Shown here piece by piece: positions 1-9,358 of a stretch of 64,000 bases of DNA. Source of the stretch: HK1 sp965204915 (GTDB taxonomy: Bacteria > Pseudomonadota > Gammaproteobacteria > HK1). The notes below the pieces were generated by a model that saw only the letters and a list, made by a program, of their open reading frames with translations, made no database searches and had not been told where the DNA came from. The stretch lies in NCBI GenBank assembly GCA_965204915.1, contig OZ242023.1, positions 1,612,001-1,676,000 of the forward strand. Reading direction: 5' to 3'. The position numbers and the translations under genes are program-made. How positions within the stretch are numbered: the first letter of the stretch is position 1; each line of letters begins with the position of its first letter.

Positions 1-16
1 TCCCGGACCCGCCTTC

Positions 17-838
17 ATGTGCCTGATCTACGTCGCGTGGCGGCGTCATCCGCGCTGTCGCCTCGTCGTCGCGGCGAACCGGGACGAGTATCACGCACGC
101 CCCGCCGCGCCCGCGCACTGGTGGGAGGACGCCCCCGGCGTGCTCGCGGGCCGTGATCTGGAGGCGGGCGGGACGTGGTTGGGGACGACGCGCGGCGGCC
201 GGTTCGCGGCGATCACCAACTATCACGATCCCGCCGCGGGCCGCCGCGCGGATGCCCCTTCCCGCGGGGCGCTCGTCGGTGCGTTCCTCACCGGCCGCGA
301 ATCGGCGCCGGTGTATCTCGACCGTGTCCTCGAGGAGGGACGCCGGTACAACGGGTTCAGCCTGCTCGCGATGGACGGCGACACGCTGGCGTTCGCGTCG
401 AACCGGCTCCCGGGGGTCATGCGGCTCGGCCCCGGGGTGTACGGACTGAGCAACCATCTGCTCGACACCCCGTGGCCCAAGGTGACGGAGGGAAAGGCGG
501 AGCTGGAGCGGCTCCTTGCCGAGCCCGACGTGCGCATCCCGGATCTGCTCGCACTCCTCGCAGCGCGCGGCCACGCGGGTGACGAAGCGCTCTGCGCCGA
601 CGAAGGAAGCGACCTCGGGCGCCTGCACGCGCGCGCGGCACGGTTCATCATGGATGGCGACTACGGAACGCGGGCGTCGACCGTCGTCCTGCTCGAAGGG
701 AACGGCGCCGGCCTCTTCGTCGAACGGAGCTTCGATTCACGGGGCACGGCGGTCGGCGTGGTGACGTTCGAGCTCGGCACGGGCGTCGCCTCGCACGAGA
801 TCGGACAGGGCAGTAGACTGGCTCGGGCGCCGGGATGA
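17..838 (+). CDS. NRDE/TANGO2 family protein
   Basis: A 273-residue protein starting with Met-Cys-Leu-Ile and carrying the sequence AANRDEY near residue 22, the motif that names the NRDE family (human TANGO2 and its bacterial relatives). The conserved Cys2 is exposed once Met1 is removed and suggests an N-terminal nucleophile fold, although the reaction is not settled; work on relatives links them to haem or lipid handling. The length matches the family. It is followed 40 bases later by a HIT-family gene on the same strand and may be co-transcribed with it. Only 16 bases lie upstream, so the promoter is outside the window. Confidence 0.9.
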   Translation: MCLIYVAWRRHPRCRLVVAANRDEYHARPAAPAHWWEDAPGVLAGRDLEAGGTWLGTTRGGRFAAITNYHDPAAGRRADAPSRGALVGAFLTGRESAPVYLDRVLEEGRRYNGFSLLAMDGDTLAFASNRLPGVMRLGPGVYGLSNHLLDTPWPKVTEGKAELERLLAEPDVRIPDLLALLAARGHAGDEALCADEGSDLGRLHARAARFIMDGDYGTRASTVVLLEGNGAGLFVERSFDSRGTAVGVVTFELGTGVASHEIGQGSRLARAPG

Positions 839-878
839 CCGGCTCCGGCTCGACTCCTGCAGGGGAAGGAGGCTCGTC

Positions 879-1298
879 ATGAACCGCGATCCGGACTGCG
901 TCTTCTGCAAGATCATCGCGGGTGAGGTGCCTTCGTTCACGCTGTTCGAAGACGATGCGACCTTCGCGTTCATGGACATCAATCCGGCGAACGAGGGTCA
1001 TGCGCTGGTCATCCCCAAGGAGCATGCGGCCGACCTGTACTCGGTGTCCGACGAGGCGCTCGCCCGGACCACGGTGACGGCGAAGAGGGTGGCCGGTGCG
1101 GTCGCGCGGACGTTGAATCCGGACGGGCTCAACCTCGTGCAGTGCAACGGTCCCGCGGCGGCACAGTCGGTGATGCACTTCCACGTGCACGTCCTGCCTC
1201 GCGTCAAGGACGATCTCCTGGCGATGAACTGGGGCTTGAAGCTCGGCGACATCGACGCCATCGGCCGGCTTGCCGAGCGCATCCGGGTGTGGATCTGA
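879..1298 (+). CDS. HIT family nucleotide hydrolase/transferase
   Basis: A 139-residue histidine triad protein. The N-terminus has the Cys-x-x-Cys segment (DCVFCKIIAGEVPS) typical of HinT-like members, and the C-terminal half carries HFHVHVLPR, the His-x-His-x-His active site used for nucleotidyl transfer or hydrolysis of nucleoside phosphoramidates. A very strong ribosome binding site (aaggagg, around 867-873) precedes the ATG. The length is usual for the family. It sits between the NRDE gene and a haloacid dehalogenase in one direction, with short gaps, so a shared transcript is likely. The cellular substrate cannot be deduced. Confidence 0.93.
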   Translation: MNRDPDCVFCKIIAGEVPSFTLFEDDATFAFMDINPANEGHALVIPKEHAADLYSVSDEALARTTVTAKRVAGAVARTLNPDGLNLVQCNGPAAAQSVMHFHVHVLPRVKDDLLAMNWGLKLGDIDAIGRLAERIRVWI

Positions 1299-1326
1299 AC
1301 GCGGATCGATCAAGGGAGCGACGACA

Positions 1327-2007
1327 TTGACTCGATTCATCGGAATCAAGGCGTGCGTCTTCGATGCGTACGGCACGCTGTTCGACGTGCATTCGGCGGT
1401 CGGGAAGCATCGGTCCAGGCTGGGCGACAAGGCGGACACGGTGTCCGGGACGTGGCGGACCAAGCAGTTGGAGTACACGTGGCAGCGCACCATCCTCGAT
1501 CGCTACGTCGATTTCTGGCGGGTTACCGCGGACGGCCTCGATTTCGCACTCGACGCCCAGGGGATCGATGACGCGGCGTTGCGCGAGGACCTGCTCCACG
1601 CCTACCTGGGCCTCGAGTGCTACCCCGAGGTGCCGGGCGTGCTGGGCGCCCTGAAGGAAGCCGGACTCCGGACCGCGATCCTCTCCAACGGCTCGCCGAT
1701 GATGCTGGAGGCGGCGGTGGAGAGTGCCGGGATCGGCGGCGTACTCGACGCGGTCATCTCCGTCGATCCGCTGGGGATGTACAAGCCGTCGGCCGAGGTG
1801 TACGAGCTTGCCATGGACGAGCTCGACGTCGGACGCGGCCAGGTGAGCTTCCAGTCCTCGAACGCATGGGACGCGGCGGCGGCGGCGACGTTCGGGTTCC
1901 GGGTCGCGTGGTGCAACCGTTTCGGCCAGGCGCGCGAACGGCTGCCGGATGCGCCGGACGTCGAGATCCGGACCCTCGACGAGCTGCCGGCCATCGTGCT
2001 GCCCTGA
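1327..2007 (+). CDS. Haloacid dehalogenase, type II
   Basis: A HAD-superfamily hydrolase of 226 residues closest in layout to L-2-haloacid dehalogenases. Motif I is VFDAYGTLFD with the Asp nucleophile, motif II is ILSNGSP, motif III is the lysine of YKPSAEVYE, and motif IV lies in SSNAWDAAAA. Type II enzymes hydrolyse L-2-haloalkanoates to D-2-hydroxy acids. I chose the TTG at 1327 because aaggga lies just upstream and the protein then begins right before motif I; an upstream in-frame TTG at 1270 would overlap the HIT gene. Substrate is inferred from the family only. Confidence 0.88.
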   Translation: MTRFIGIKACVFDAYGTLFDVHSAVGKHRSRLGDKADTVSGTWRTKQLEYTWQRTILDRYVDFWRVTADGLDFALDAQGIDDAALREDLLHAYLGLECYPEVPGVLGALKEAGLRTAILSNGSPMMLEAAVESAGIGGVLDAVISVDPLGMYKPSAEVYELAMDELDVGRGQVSFQSSNAWDAAAAATFGFRVAWCNRFGQARERLPDAPDVEIRTLDELPAIVLP

Positions 2008-2156
2008 ACGCGCCGGTCGGGTCCGTGCCGGCGCCCTCGGACCGTCATGACTCGCCTTCATCCGCCTCGTCTCCCGGCCTCGTGCCCGGGCCATCCGAAG
2101 CATGAAGCACGGCCGGAACGGCGCACCGTGCCTCGCGCCGGCAACCGGGAATCGAC

Positions 2157-2921
2157 ATGAACGTTGCGGGACATTCGGCCATCGTCACCGGCGGCGGCTC
2201 GGGAATGGGCGCCGAGACCGCGTGCAGGCTCGCCGCGGCGGGGGCGAAGGTGACGGTGCTGGATCGGGACGAGGCGGCGGCGGTCGCGCTCGGCGCGGAG
2301 CTCGGCGGTCTCGGTCTCGCCTGCGACGTTGCCGACGCCGCCGGTGTGGAAGACGCCATCGGCCGCGCCCGCACCGCGCACGGCCCCGCGCGCATCTGCG
2401 TCAATTGCGCCGGCATCGCGCCCGCGCAGCGCATCGTCGGCCGGAGCGGGCCGGCGCCGCTCGACGGATTCCGGAGGGTCGTCGAGGTCAACCTGATCGG
2501 CACGTTCAACGTGATGAGGGTCTGCGCGGCGGACATGGCCGGCCTCGGTCCGGTGAACGAGACCGGTGAGAGCGGGGTCATGATCGCCACCGCCTCCGTC
2601 GCCGCGTATGAAGGGCAAATCGGCCAGGCGGCCTACGCGGCGTCGAAGGCGGGGCTGGTGGGCATGACCCTGCCGCTGGCCAGGGATCTCGCGAGCCTGG
2701 GGATCCGGGTCATGACCATCGCCCCGGGTCTGATGGACACGCCGATGCTGGCCGGGCTGCCCGAAGACGTCCGCGACCGCCTCGCCGCCTCGGCGCCGTT
2801 CCCCCGCCGGCTCGGGCAGCCGGTGGAGTTCGCGGATCTCGTCGAGCACGTCATCGCCAACGCGATGCTCAACGGATCCGTCATCCGGCTCGACGGCGCG
2901 ATCAGGTTGCCGCCCAGGTGA
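2157..2921 (+). CDS. SDR oxidoreductase, 3-hydroxyacyl-CoA dehydrogenase type 2-like
   Basis: A 254-residue classical short-chain dehydrogenase. The NAD-binding Gly motif is VTGGGSGMGAETA near residues 11-23, the NCAG-type motif is VNCAGIAPAQ, the catalytic Ser lies in the ATASVAAYEG region, and the Tyr-x-x-x-Lys is YAASKAG. The stretch VMTIAPGLMDTPML strongly resembles the HSD17B10/3-hydroxyacyl-CoA dehydrogenase type II group, which acts on short-chain 3-hydroxyacyl-CoA in fatty acid or branched amino acid breakdown. It is encoded alone on the plus strand, 149 bases after the dehalogenase. Confidence 0.9.
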   Translation: MNVAGHSAIVTGGGSGMGAETACRLAAAGAKVTVLDRDEAAAVALGAELGGLGLACDVADAAGVEDAIGRARTAHGPARICVNCAGIAPAQRIVGRSGPAPLDGFRRVVEVNLIGTFNVMRVCAADMAGLGPVNETGESGVMIATASVAAYEGQIGQAAYAASKAGLVGMTLPLARDLASLGIRVMTIAPGLMDTPMLAGLPEDVRDRLAASAPFPRRLGQPVEFADLVEHVIANAMLNGSVIRLDGAIRLPPR

Positions 2922-3122
2922 ATGCGCGGGCGGCATTTCATCGGCAAGTCCCGCCGGATTCGAAATGCCCCTCGAATCCCGGGATCGGATGCCCGGTCCG
3001 CCGGGAAGACCGGGAAAGCCCGGCCATGCGGCGCCGGGGCCGGGCATCCGCGGGCATTGCCGGCATTTCACGCGAGGCTTCACCGCACGTGGGGCTTCAC
3101 CGACAGAGGGCCAGGACCCCGC

Positions 3123-4487
3123 ATGAACGACGACAGCGGCAGTGACCGTAGCGAGCGCTCCCCCGAGCATGACCTCGACCCGCTGCGCGAGATCGTGGCG
3201 ATGGCCATCGATACGGCCAGGAAGAACGGCGCCAGCGCCTCGGAGGCGGCACTCGGCCGAACCGCCGGCCTCGACGTGAACGTCAGGCTCGGCGAGGTCG
3301 AGACCATCGAGCACACGCGAGACCACAGCCTCGGGATCACCGTGTACTTCGGCCACGGCAAGGGTTCGGCGAGCAGCACGGATTTCAGAGTCCCGGCGGT
3401 GCGGGAGACCGTGGAGGCCGCGTGCCGGATCGCCCGCCACACCGCACAGGACGAATTCTCCGGACTGGCCGATCCCGAAAGGATGGCGGTCGATCCCCCC
3501 GATCTGGACCTGTTCCATCCGTGGACGATTACCCCCGACGAGGCGGTCTCGCTCGCGCTGGAGGCGGAAACGGCGGCACGGGATCACGATCCACGGATCA
3601 CCAACTCGGACGGCGCATCGGTTTCCAAGCACGACGGCGACTACGTGTACGGCAACTCGCACGGCTTCCTGGAGGGCTGGTCGAGCAGCCGCAACAGCCT
3701 GAGCTGCGTGGTCATCGCGGAGGATCCCTCGGGGATGCAGCGCGGCTACTGGTACTCGACCGCAAGGGATCCGGAGCGGCTCGAACCCGCGTCGCGGATC
3801 GGCACGATCGCCGCGCAACGCACCATCCGCCGGCTCGGGGCGCGCAAGCTCGATACGCGCAACGCGCCCGTGCTCTATGAAGCCGACGTCGCACGAGGCG
3901 TCATCGGCCATCTCGTATCGGCGGTTCGCGGCTCGAACCTCTACCGCAAGGCGAGCTTCCTCATCGACCGGCTCGGCGATCGCGTGATGGCCGATCACCT
4001 GCGGATCCATGAGCAGCCGCATCTGCGCGGCGCGCTCGCCAGCGCCGCGTTCGACGGCGAAGGCGTGCAGACCAGGCCGCGGGATCTGGTCACCGGCGGG
4101 GTGCTCCGGGGCTACGTCCTCGACAGCTACTCGGCGCGCAAGCTCGGCGTCCCGACCACCGGCAACGCCGGAGGGGTCCACAACCTGACGGTGGAGCCGG
4201 GCTCGAAGCCCTTCGATGCGCTCCTGGCCGAGATGGACACCGGATTGCTGGTCACGGAGCTGATGGGGATGGGCATCAACATCGTCACCGGCGACTACTC
4301 GCGCGGTGCGGCCGGCTTCTGGGTCGAGGGCGGGGAGATTGCCTGGCCCGTCGAGGAGATCACCATTGCCGGGAACCTCGCGGACATGTTCCTCGGCATT
4401 CGCGAAGTGGGCGCCGACGTCGATACCCGGGGCGCCATCCGCACGGGGTCGCTGCTTGTCGAACGGATGACGATCGCGGGCAATTGA
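3123..4487 (+). CDS. pmbA: Metalloprotease PmbA/TldE
   Basis: A 454-residue TldD/PmbA family protein. The N-terminal half (MAIDTARKNGASASEA, then VRLGEVETIEHTRDHSLGIT) and the C-terminal half (ITGDYSRGAAGFWVEGGEI, VRGSNLYRKASFL) are both typical of PmbA/TldE. TldE pairs with TldD to form a Zn-dependent protease that degrades unfolded peptides and matures some RiPPs and the CcdA antitoxin; TldE itself lacks the metal site. No tldD lies in the window. The reading frame extends upstream, but homology begins only after the ATG at 3123, which matches the usual length of about 450 residues. The 200 bases before it show no gene. Confidence 0.92.
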   Translation: MNDDSGSDRSERSPEHDLDPLREIVAMAIDTARKNGASASEAALGRTAGLDVNVRLGEVETIEHTRDHSLGITVYFGHGKGSASSTDFRVPAVRETVEAACRIARHTAQDEFSGLADPERMAVDPPDLDLFHPWTITPDEAVSLALEAETAARDHDPRITNSDGASVSKHDGDYVYGNSHGFLEGWSSSRNSLSCVVIAEDPSGMQRGYWYSTARDPERLEPASRIGTIAAQRTIRRLGARKLDTRNAPVLYEADVARGVIGHLVSAVRGSNLYRKASFLIDRLGDRVMADHLRIHEQPHLRGALASAAFDGEGVQTRPRDLVTGGVLRGYVLDSYSARKLGVPTTGNAGGVHNLTVEPGSKPFDALLAEMDTGLLVTELMGMGINIVTGDYSRGAAGFWVEGGEIAWPVEEITIAGNLADMFLGIREVGADVDTRGAIRTGSLLVERMTIAGN

Positions 4488-4681
4488 GGGCCGACCGGCA
4501 GCTCCACGCGCCCGGACAGGCGCAGCGGACGGGGTCGTTCTCGCGGAGTTCGGACGCCGGTTGCCTCGTGGAGGAACGTCCTCGCGGCGTCATGCCGGCC
4601 GGTCGATCCGTCTCCGGCCGTTGCATTGGCTTTTGCGACCGCATGACTTTCCTGGACGCCGGCCCGAGGGGGGAGACGACG

Positions 4682-5569
4682 ATGCTGGAAACGATGATCA
4701 CCGGAGGACGATGGGCGATGGCCGTCGCCTGGGTCGTCGTTGCGACTGCGCTGCTCCCGGATCGGATGGCGCTCGGAACCGAACAGGGCTCCTCGAAACA
4801 GCAGGCAGCGGGGAACGAGGCGGGATCTTCCTACCGGCCCGGCGCGATCGTTCGAGACTGCGACGTCTGTCCGGAGCTGGTGGTGGCGCCGGCCGGCGCC
4901 TTCCGGATGGGCGACCTGTCGGGTGGCGGCGACGCCGACGAAGGGCCGGTGCGGACGGTCACCATCCCGCGTCCGTTCGCCGTCGGCCGGTACGAGACCA
5001 CGTTCGCGCAATGGGATGCGTGCGTCGCGGCGGGAGCGTGCCGGCAGGGGGTCGACGACGTCGGCTTCGGCCGGGGCGAACGGCCGGTGATCCTCGTGAC
5101 CCGGGAGGATGCCCGGACGTACGCGGCATGGCTGTCGAAGCTGACGGGAAAGCCGTTCCGGCTGCCGAGCGAGGCGGAGTGGGAGTACGTAGCGCGGGCA
5201 GGGAGCGAGACGAAGTACCCTTGGGGGAACGAAGTCGGCCGCGGTCACGCCAACTGCGACGGATGCGGGAGCCGGTGGGACGACACCCGGACCGCGCCCG
5301 TCGGATCCTTCCCGGCCAACGGGTTCGGCGTGCACGATGCGATCGGGAACGTGTACGAGTGGGTCGAGGACTGCGGCCGCTACAGCTATGAAGGCGCACC
5401 TTCCGACGGCTCGGCCTGGGAGCCGGACGGAGCCTGCACCCAACGCATGATGCGCGGCGGCTCCTGGCTCAGCCTGCCCAGGGCCAGCCGTCCGGCCAAC
5501 CGGGTGAGGAACCCGGCCGGTTACCAGGATATCAACATCGGCTTTCGAGTGGCCCGGGATCTCTTCTGA
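4682..5569 (+). CDS. Formylglycine-generating enzyme (SUMF1) family protein, secreted
   Basis: A 295-residue FGE-sulfatase domain protein. The ATG at 4682 follows a purine-rich site (gggggagacgacg) and gives a hydrophobic export segment (WAMAVAWVVVATALL). After it come the family landmarks: APAGAFRMGD, the WDACVAAGACR segment, LPSEAEWEYVARAG, GNVYEWVEDC and RGGSWLSLPRASRPANR, then INIGFRVARDL at the C-terminus. The domain is used both by sulfatase-activating oxidases and by many non-catalytic or peptide-modifying relatives. No sulfatase is next to it, so the catalytic role is uncertain. It faces the HlyD-family gene tail to tail. Confidence 0.88.
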   Translation: MLETMITGGRWAMAVAWVVVATALLPDRMALGTEQGSSKQQAAGNEAGSSYRPGAIVRDCDVCPELVVAPAGAFRMGDLSGGGDADEGPVRTVTIPRPFAVGRYETTFAQWDACVAAGACRQGVDDVGFGRGERPVILVTREDARTYAAWLSKLTGKPFRLPSEAEWEYVARAGSETKYPWGNEVGRGHANCDGCGSRWDDTRTAPVGSFPANGFGVHDAIGNVYEWVEDCGRYSYEGAPSDGSAWEPDGACTQRMMRGGSWLSLPRASRPANRVRNPAGYQDINIGFRVARDLF

Positions 5570-5614
5570 TCCTGCTCCGCATCGGCCCGGAGGGCTGCCG
5601 GGGCGGCGTGGAGG

Positions 5615-6874
5615 CTACTCGTCCGCCGCGCCGGCTTCCTTGACCCTCAATCCGTCGATCGCGTTCGGCAGTTGCGTCACGATCAACCGGTCCGAGGTCC
5701 TGAGGCGCGGGCTGCGCAGGATCAGCCGGCTGTCGCCGTCGCCGGCATGGGTCTCGCCGAGCCGTTCCACCTCGATGCCCTTCATGCGTTCCCCGTCGAG
5801 CAGGAAGACCCGGTCCGTGCCGTAGAGCGCCTCGCGGGGTGCGGTGATCGCGCCGTGGATCGGCGGCAGGTCGAGGACGATCTCCACGGTGCGCCCGATC
5901 TGCAGCCACGCGTTGCCCTCGGTGACGCGGAACAGGCCGTCGGCGCCTCCCGAACCGGGGTCGACCTGCGCGGTGAGCCGGTGCAGGACGGCACGGATCT
6001 CCCGTCCGTCGACCACGGCCCGCGCGTCCAGGGTCTCGCCGCGGTCCAGGGCGGCGCGCACCACCGGCAGGCGGTGTAGCGGGATCTGGGCGCGAAGCTC
6101 CACCATCCCGGTGTCGTACATGGTGAGCAGGCGGTCCCCGGGCCGCACCCGATCGCCCGGGGAGACGAGCACCTCGGTGATCCGTCCTTTGAACGGGGGG
6201 TATATCCGCGTGCGTTCGAGGTCGAGCATCACCTGGGACTGCCGGGCTCCGGCCCGCACGAGATCCGCCTCGATCTGCTTCTTGCGGCTCTCATGCTCCC
6301 GGATTGCGAGCTTGCGCTGCGCGACCGCGAGCATCTGGCGCTCCTCCTCGCGGCGGGCCTGATCCAGGCTGGCCTTGGATCCCACCCCGCGTTCGGCGAG
6401 ATCCCTGGCCCGCTGCACTTCGCGCTGGGCGATCTCCAGCAGCGCCTTCTCGTGTTCCAGGGCGACGAGGTTGTTCCGGTGCCGCAACCTCTCGTGCTCC
6501 TGATCGGCTTCGAATCCGGCCATCTCGGCATCGCGCTGGGCGAGCACGAGGCGGATCTCCCGATCGTCGAGGGAGAGCAGCCGATCACCCGGGCTCACCC
6601 GCTGGCCTTCGAGCACGTCCACCGTGACCACATCGGCGGTTACCGCCGAGGACGGTTGCGCCATGCGAGGGGAGTCGACCCGGGCGAAGAGCACGAGCTG
6701 GGGCGTCACCGTCCCCGGTTCCACCGCCACCGCCGCCACCGTCCAGACCTGCTCCTCGGCCCCGAGCGGTTCGCGCTGGGGCTTGCTCTTGACCAGCGCC
6801 GTCATGCCCCCGATGCCGGCGGAGAGGATGAGCACCGGCAACACGACTCGGACGACTCGGGCGAATCTGCTCAT
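5615..6874 (-). CDS. HlyD/RND efflux periplasmic adaptor subunit
   Basis: A membrane fusion protein of about 419 residues. It has one N-terminal membrane anchor (VVRVVLPVLILSAGIGGMTAL), a lipoyl half-motif around VDVLEGQRVSPGDRLLSLDD, a long charged coiled-coil hairpin (EHERLRHRNNLVALEHEKALLE), and the second lipoyl half at VLVSPGDRVRPGDRLLTM. Such proteins bridge an inner-membrane RND or MFS pump and an outer-membrane TolC channel. No pump gene follows in the window, which is unusual because adaptor and pump are normally an operon; the adaptor may serve a pump elsewhere. A start 12 codons upstream at 6910 is possible. Confidence 0.88.
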   Translation of the reverse strand: MSRFARVVRVVLPVLILSAGIGGMTALVKSKPQREPLGAEEQVWTVAAVAVEPGTVTPQLVLFARVDSPRMAQPSSAVTADVVTVDVLEGQRVSPGDRLLSLDDREIRLVLAQRDAEMAGFEADQEHERLRHRNNLVALEHEKALLEIAQREVQRARDLAERGVGSKASLDQARREEERQMLAVAQRKLAIREHESRKKQIEADLVRAGARQSQVMLDLERTRIYPPFKGRITEVLVSPGDRVRPGDRLLTMYDTGMVELRAQIPLHRLPVVRAALDRGETLDARAVVDGREIRAVLHRLTAQVDPGSGGADGLFRVTEGNAWLQIGRTVEIVLDLPPIHGAITAPREALYGTDRVFLLDGERMKGIEVERLGETHAGDGDSRLILRSPRLRTSDRLIVTQLPNAIDGLRVKEAGAADE

Positions 6875-6910
6875 CACGGTGGTCTCATCGGCCCATGGAC
6901 GTTCGACCAC

Positions 6911-7297
6911 GCGGAATCATAGCAGTCCTTCGGGCGGACAGGTGATGCCGTATACGCCCGGCCTGTCGTCGATGAAGAACAGGCCCGCCTTCGCCGCCAC
7001 GACCTTGCCCGGCTCCTGGCCGCGATGGATTCGCCGGGTATCGAAGCGATCCGGGATGGTGGCCGACGGCTCTCCATGGCCGCGCCCTTGCAGGCGGCGA
7101 GGCGCTCCCCTATGGTCCATGCCGCTTTGTCCGGAGCAACCGATGCACAACAGATCGCCCGAGCCCGCACAGGGCGTTGATCCACGTCATGTGGTGACGG
7201 CGGCGGACCGGAACATGACCGGCCACGAGCTGAAGCGCTGAAGCGGTGAAGCGGACCGGGACCGGAGACAGGTTCGAGATCATCCGGAGAACGAAAC
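6911..7297. other. Intergenic region, no clear gene
   Basis: About 390 bases between the divergent HlyD-family gene and the formyltransferase gene. A minus-strand reading of 77 residues ending FIDDRPGVYGITCPPEGLL looks faintly protein-like at its C-terminus, but it has no recognisable family. Promoters for both flanking genes should lie here. Before the ATG at 7298 there is ccggagaacgaaac, an acceptable ribosome binding site. Confidence 0.5.
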
Positions 7298-8215
7298 ATG
7301 AGAATCATCGTGCATGGGCAGCAGGCGTTCGGGAAGAGCGTGCTGGAAGCGTTGCTGGACCGCGGCGAGGACGTCGTCGGGGTGTACTGCGAGCCGGACC
7401 GTGAAGGCCGGCCTCCGGACCCCATCAAACAATGCGCGATCGAGCGCGGATTGCCCGTCTTCCAGCCGAAGTCCTACCGCAAGCCGGAAGCCGCCGGGCA
7501 GATGGCCTCCCTGCGGCCGGATCTGTGCGTCATGGCCTACGTCACCCTGTTCGTGCCCGAGGAGGTGCTGAACGTCCCCACCCACGGCTCCATCCAGTAC
7601 CACCCCTCACTGCTGCCCCGGCACCGGGGCGGCAGCTCCATCAACTGGCCCCTCATCTGGGGCGAGACCCGGACCGGGCTCTCCATCTTCTGGCCGGACG
7701 ACGGGCTCGACGAGGGACCCATCCTGATGCAGAAGGAGGTGGAGATCACCGACGACGACACCCTGGGCAGCCTCTACTTCGACAAGCTGTTTCCCCTGGG
7801 GGTCGAGGCCATGCTCGAGAGCGTGGACCTGGTGCGCGAGGGCAGGGCGCCGAAGGTCCCGCAGGATCATTCGAAGGCGACCTACGAGGGCTGGTGCCGG
7901 GGCGATCCGGTGCGCATCAACTGGCATATGCCCACCCGGATCACCTGGAACCTGATCCGCGGCTGCAACCCCGCGCCGGGGGCCTGGACCACCTGGGAGG
8001 ACGCCAAGGTCGCCGTCTTCGACAGCGTGAGGGTCCCGGAGGCGAAGAGCGTCCAGCCCGGCGAGATCACCCGGATCGGGGACCGCGGCGTGCAGGTGGC
8101 GACCGCGGACGGCCAGATCCTGGTCAAGCGCGTGCGTCCCGCGGGAGGCGGGAAGGTGCCCGCGGTCGACTGGGCGAAGGAGGCGGGGCTGGCCGTGGGG
8201 ACGCGGTTCGTATAG
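7298..8215 (+). CDS. Formyltransferase, ALDH1L1 N-terminal (10-formyl-THF hydrolase)-like
   Basis: A 305-residue protein of the methionyl-tRNA formyltransferase fold. The conserved core YHPSLLPRHRGGSSINWPLI, followed by SIFWPDDGLDEGPILMQKE, is much closer to the N-terminal hydrolase domain of 10-formyltetrahydrofolate dehydrogenase (ALDH1L1) than to Fmt. The His and Asp of the HPSLLP and DDGLDEGP motifs are the catalytic pair of the family. A C-terminal OB-like domain follows (TWEDAKVAVFDSVRVPEA). The acyl-carrier and aldehyde dehydrogenase modules of ALDH1L1 are absent, so the likely role is transfer or hydrolysis of a folate-bound formyl group. It stands alone on the plus strand. Confidence 0.85.
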   Translation: MRIIVHGQQAFGKSVLEALLDRGEDVVGVYCEPDREGRPPDPIKQCAIERGLPVFQPKSYRKPEAAGQMASLRPDLCVMAYVTLFVPEEVLNVPTHGSIQYHPSLLPRHRGGSSINWPLIWGETRTGLSIFWPDDGLDEGPILMQKEVEITDDDTLGSLYFDKLFPLGVEAMLESVDLVREGRAPKVPQDHSKATYEGWCRGDPVRINWHMPTRITWNLIRGCNPAPGAWTTWEDAKVAVFDSVRVPEAKSVQPGEITRIGDRGVQVATADGQILVKRVRPAGGGKVPAVDWAKEAGLAVGTRFV

Positions 8216-8383
8216 TCCCGGGGTGCGTCCGGGAGATGCCTTCGTGCCGGAGCCGGCGCACGGAGAAGATGCGGCAAGCGCGTCTTCGACATCGCATGTT
8301 TCGAACGTGTCGTCACCCTCGGGGGAGACCGGGTACACGCGAAGCCTCGGCACCATGTGCCGACGGCCGATGCGGCCCTGCCC

Positions 8384-9289
8384 TCACGAAGTTCCGCCCC
8401 GGCGCGCGAGCTGCCGCTCACGGTATGCGACGTACAGCCCCCCCGAGAAGATCACGACCGCTCCCACGAACGTCCAGGCGTCGATCACCTCGCCGAACAC
8501 CAGCCACGCGAACAGCGTCCCCCAGACGAGCTTGCTGAAGTCGAACGGGAGCACCACCGTCGCCTCCGCGAGCCTCAGCGCCTGGGCCATGCAAATCTGG
8601 GCGAGGGTCCCGGAGACGCCGATGCCGATCAGCACCGCGAGCTCGCCGGCACTCGGCCACGTCCACACGAAGAGTGCGGCGGCCAGCGTCATCGGGCTCA
8701 TCAGCAGCACCATGTACGCGGTGATGGTGACCGCCGAATCGGTGCGCGACAGCGACTTGATGACGATGACGGTGCAGCCCCATACCGCGGACGATGCGAG
8801 CACGAGGACCGGTCCGAGCTCGACCGGTTGCTGGCCGGGCCGGAGGATCAGCAGCGCTCCGGCGAAGCCGACCGCGATCGCGGTGATCCGGCGCACCCGT
8901 ATCCGCTCGCCGAGGAGCAGAACCGCGAGCATCGCGGCGAACAGCGGCGCGGTGAATCCGAGTGCCTGCGCCAGCGCGATGGGAGTGATGCTGAGTGCGT
9001 AGAAGAAAGACAGCATCGCGACCACGTTGAGGGCGGCGCGAAGAAAGTGCAGCCCGGGACGCCGGGTGCGAAGCGGGCGCCATCCATGGAGGATGAAGCT
9101 CGGCGCGAGGACCAGGAGCCCGAAGAAGTTGCGGAAGAACGCCGCTTCGAAGGGATGGATGGACTGCGTGACGTAACGCACCGCGACGCTCATTCCCCCG
9201 AAGAGCACGCCCGCAAGCACCATGAAGCCGATACCCTCGAGGGCGTTCGACGTCGGCCGCCGGCCGCTCGACGCCCGGCGCACGTTCAC
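8384..9289 (-). CDS. DMT superfamily (EamA) transporter
   Basis: A 301-residue integral membrane protein with two EamA repeats and about ten hydrophobic helices, for example GFMVLAGVLFGGMSVAVRYV, ITAIAVGFAGALLILRPGQ, and AWTFVGAVVIFSGGLYVAYR at the end of the second repeat. The pattern SIHPFEAAFFRNFFGLLVLAP is typical of the RhaT/EamA drug-metabolite transporters. The start is a GTG. Substrate is unknown; members export metabolites or amino acids. The gene is followed downstream on the same strand by no partner and preceded by the CitE-like lyase gene region. Confidence 0.9.
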   Translation of the reverse strand: MNVRRASSGRRPTSNALEGIGFMVLAGVLFGGMSVAVRYVTQSIHPFEAAFFRNFFGLLVLAPSFILHGWRPLRTRRPGLHFLRAALNVVAMLSFFYALSITPIALAQALGFTAPLFAAMLAVLLLGERIRVRRITAIAVGFAGALLILRPGQQPVELGPVLVLASSAVWGCTVIVIKSLSRTDSAVTITAYMVLLMSPMTLAAALFVWTWPSAGELAVLIGIGVSGTLAQICMAQALRLAEATVVLPFDFSKLVWGTLFAWLVFGEVIDAWTFVGAVVIFSGGLYVAYRERQLARRGGTS

Positions 9290-9358
9290 GGCCGGCCGTG
9301 CCGCGGGAACGGCGGTACGGGGCTCATCGGGAAGATGAGGCGGTATCGGCGCCGGGGC

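Noticed and set aside
6917..7150. A 77-codon minus-strand reading ending in FIDDRPGVYGITCPP.
   Set aside because: No recognisable family and no ribosome site; too little support for a gene.
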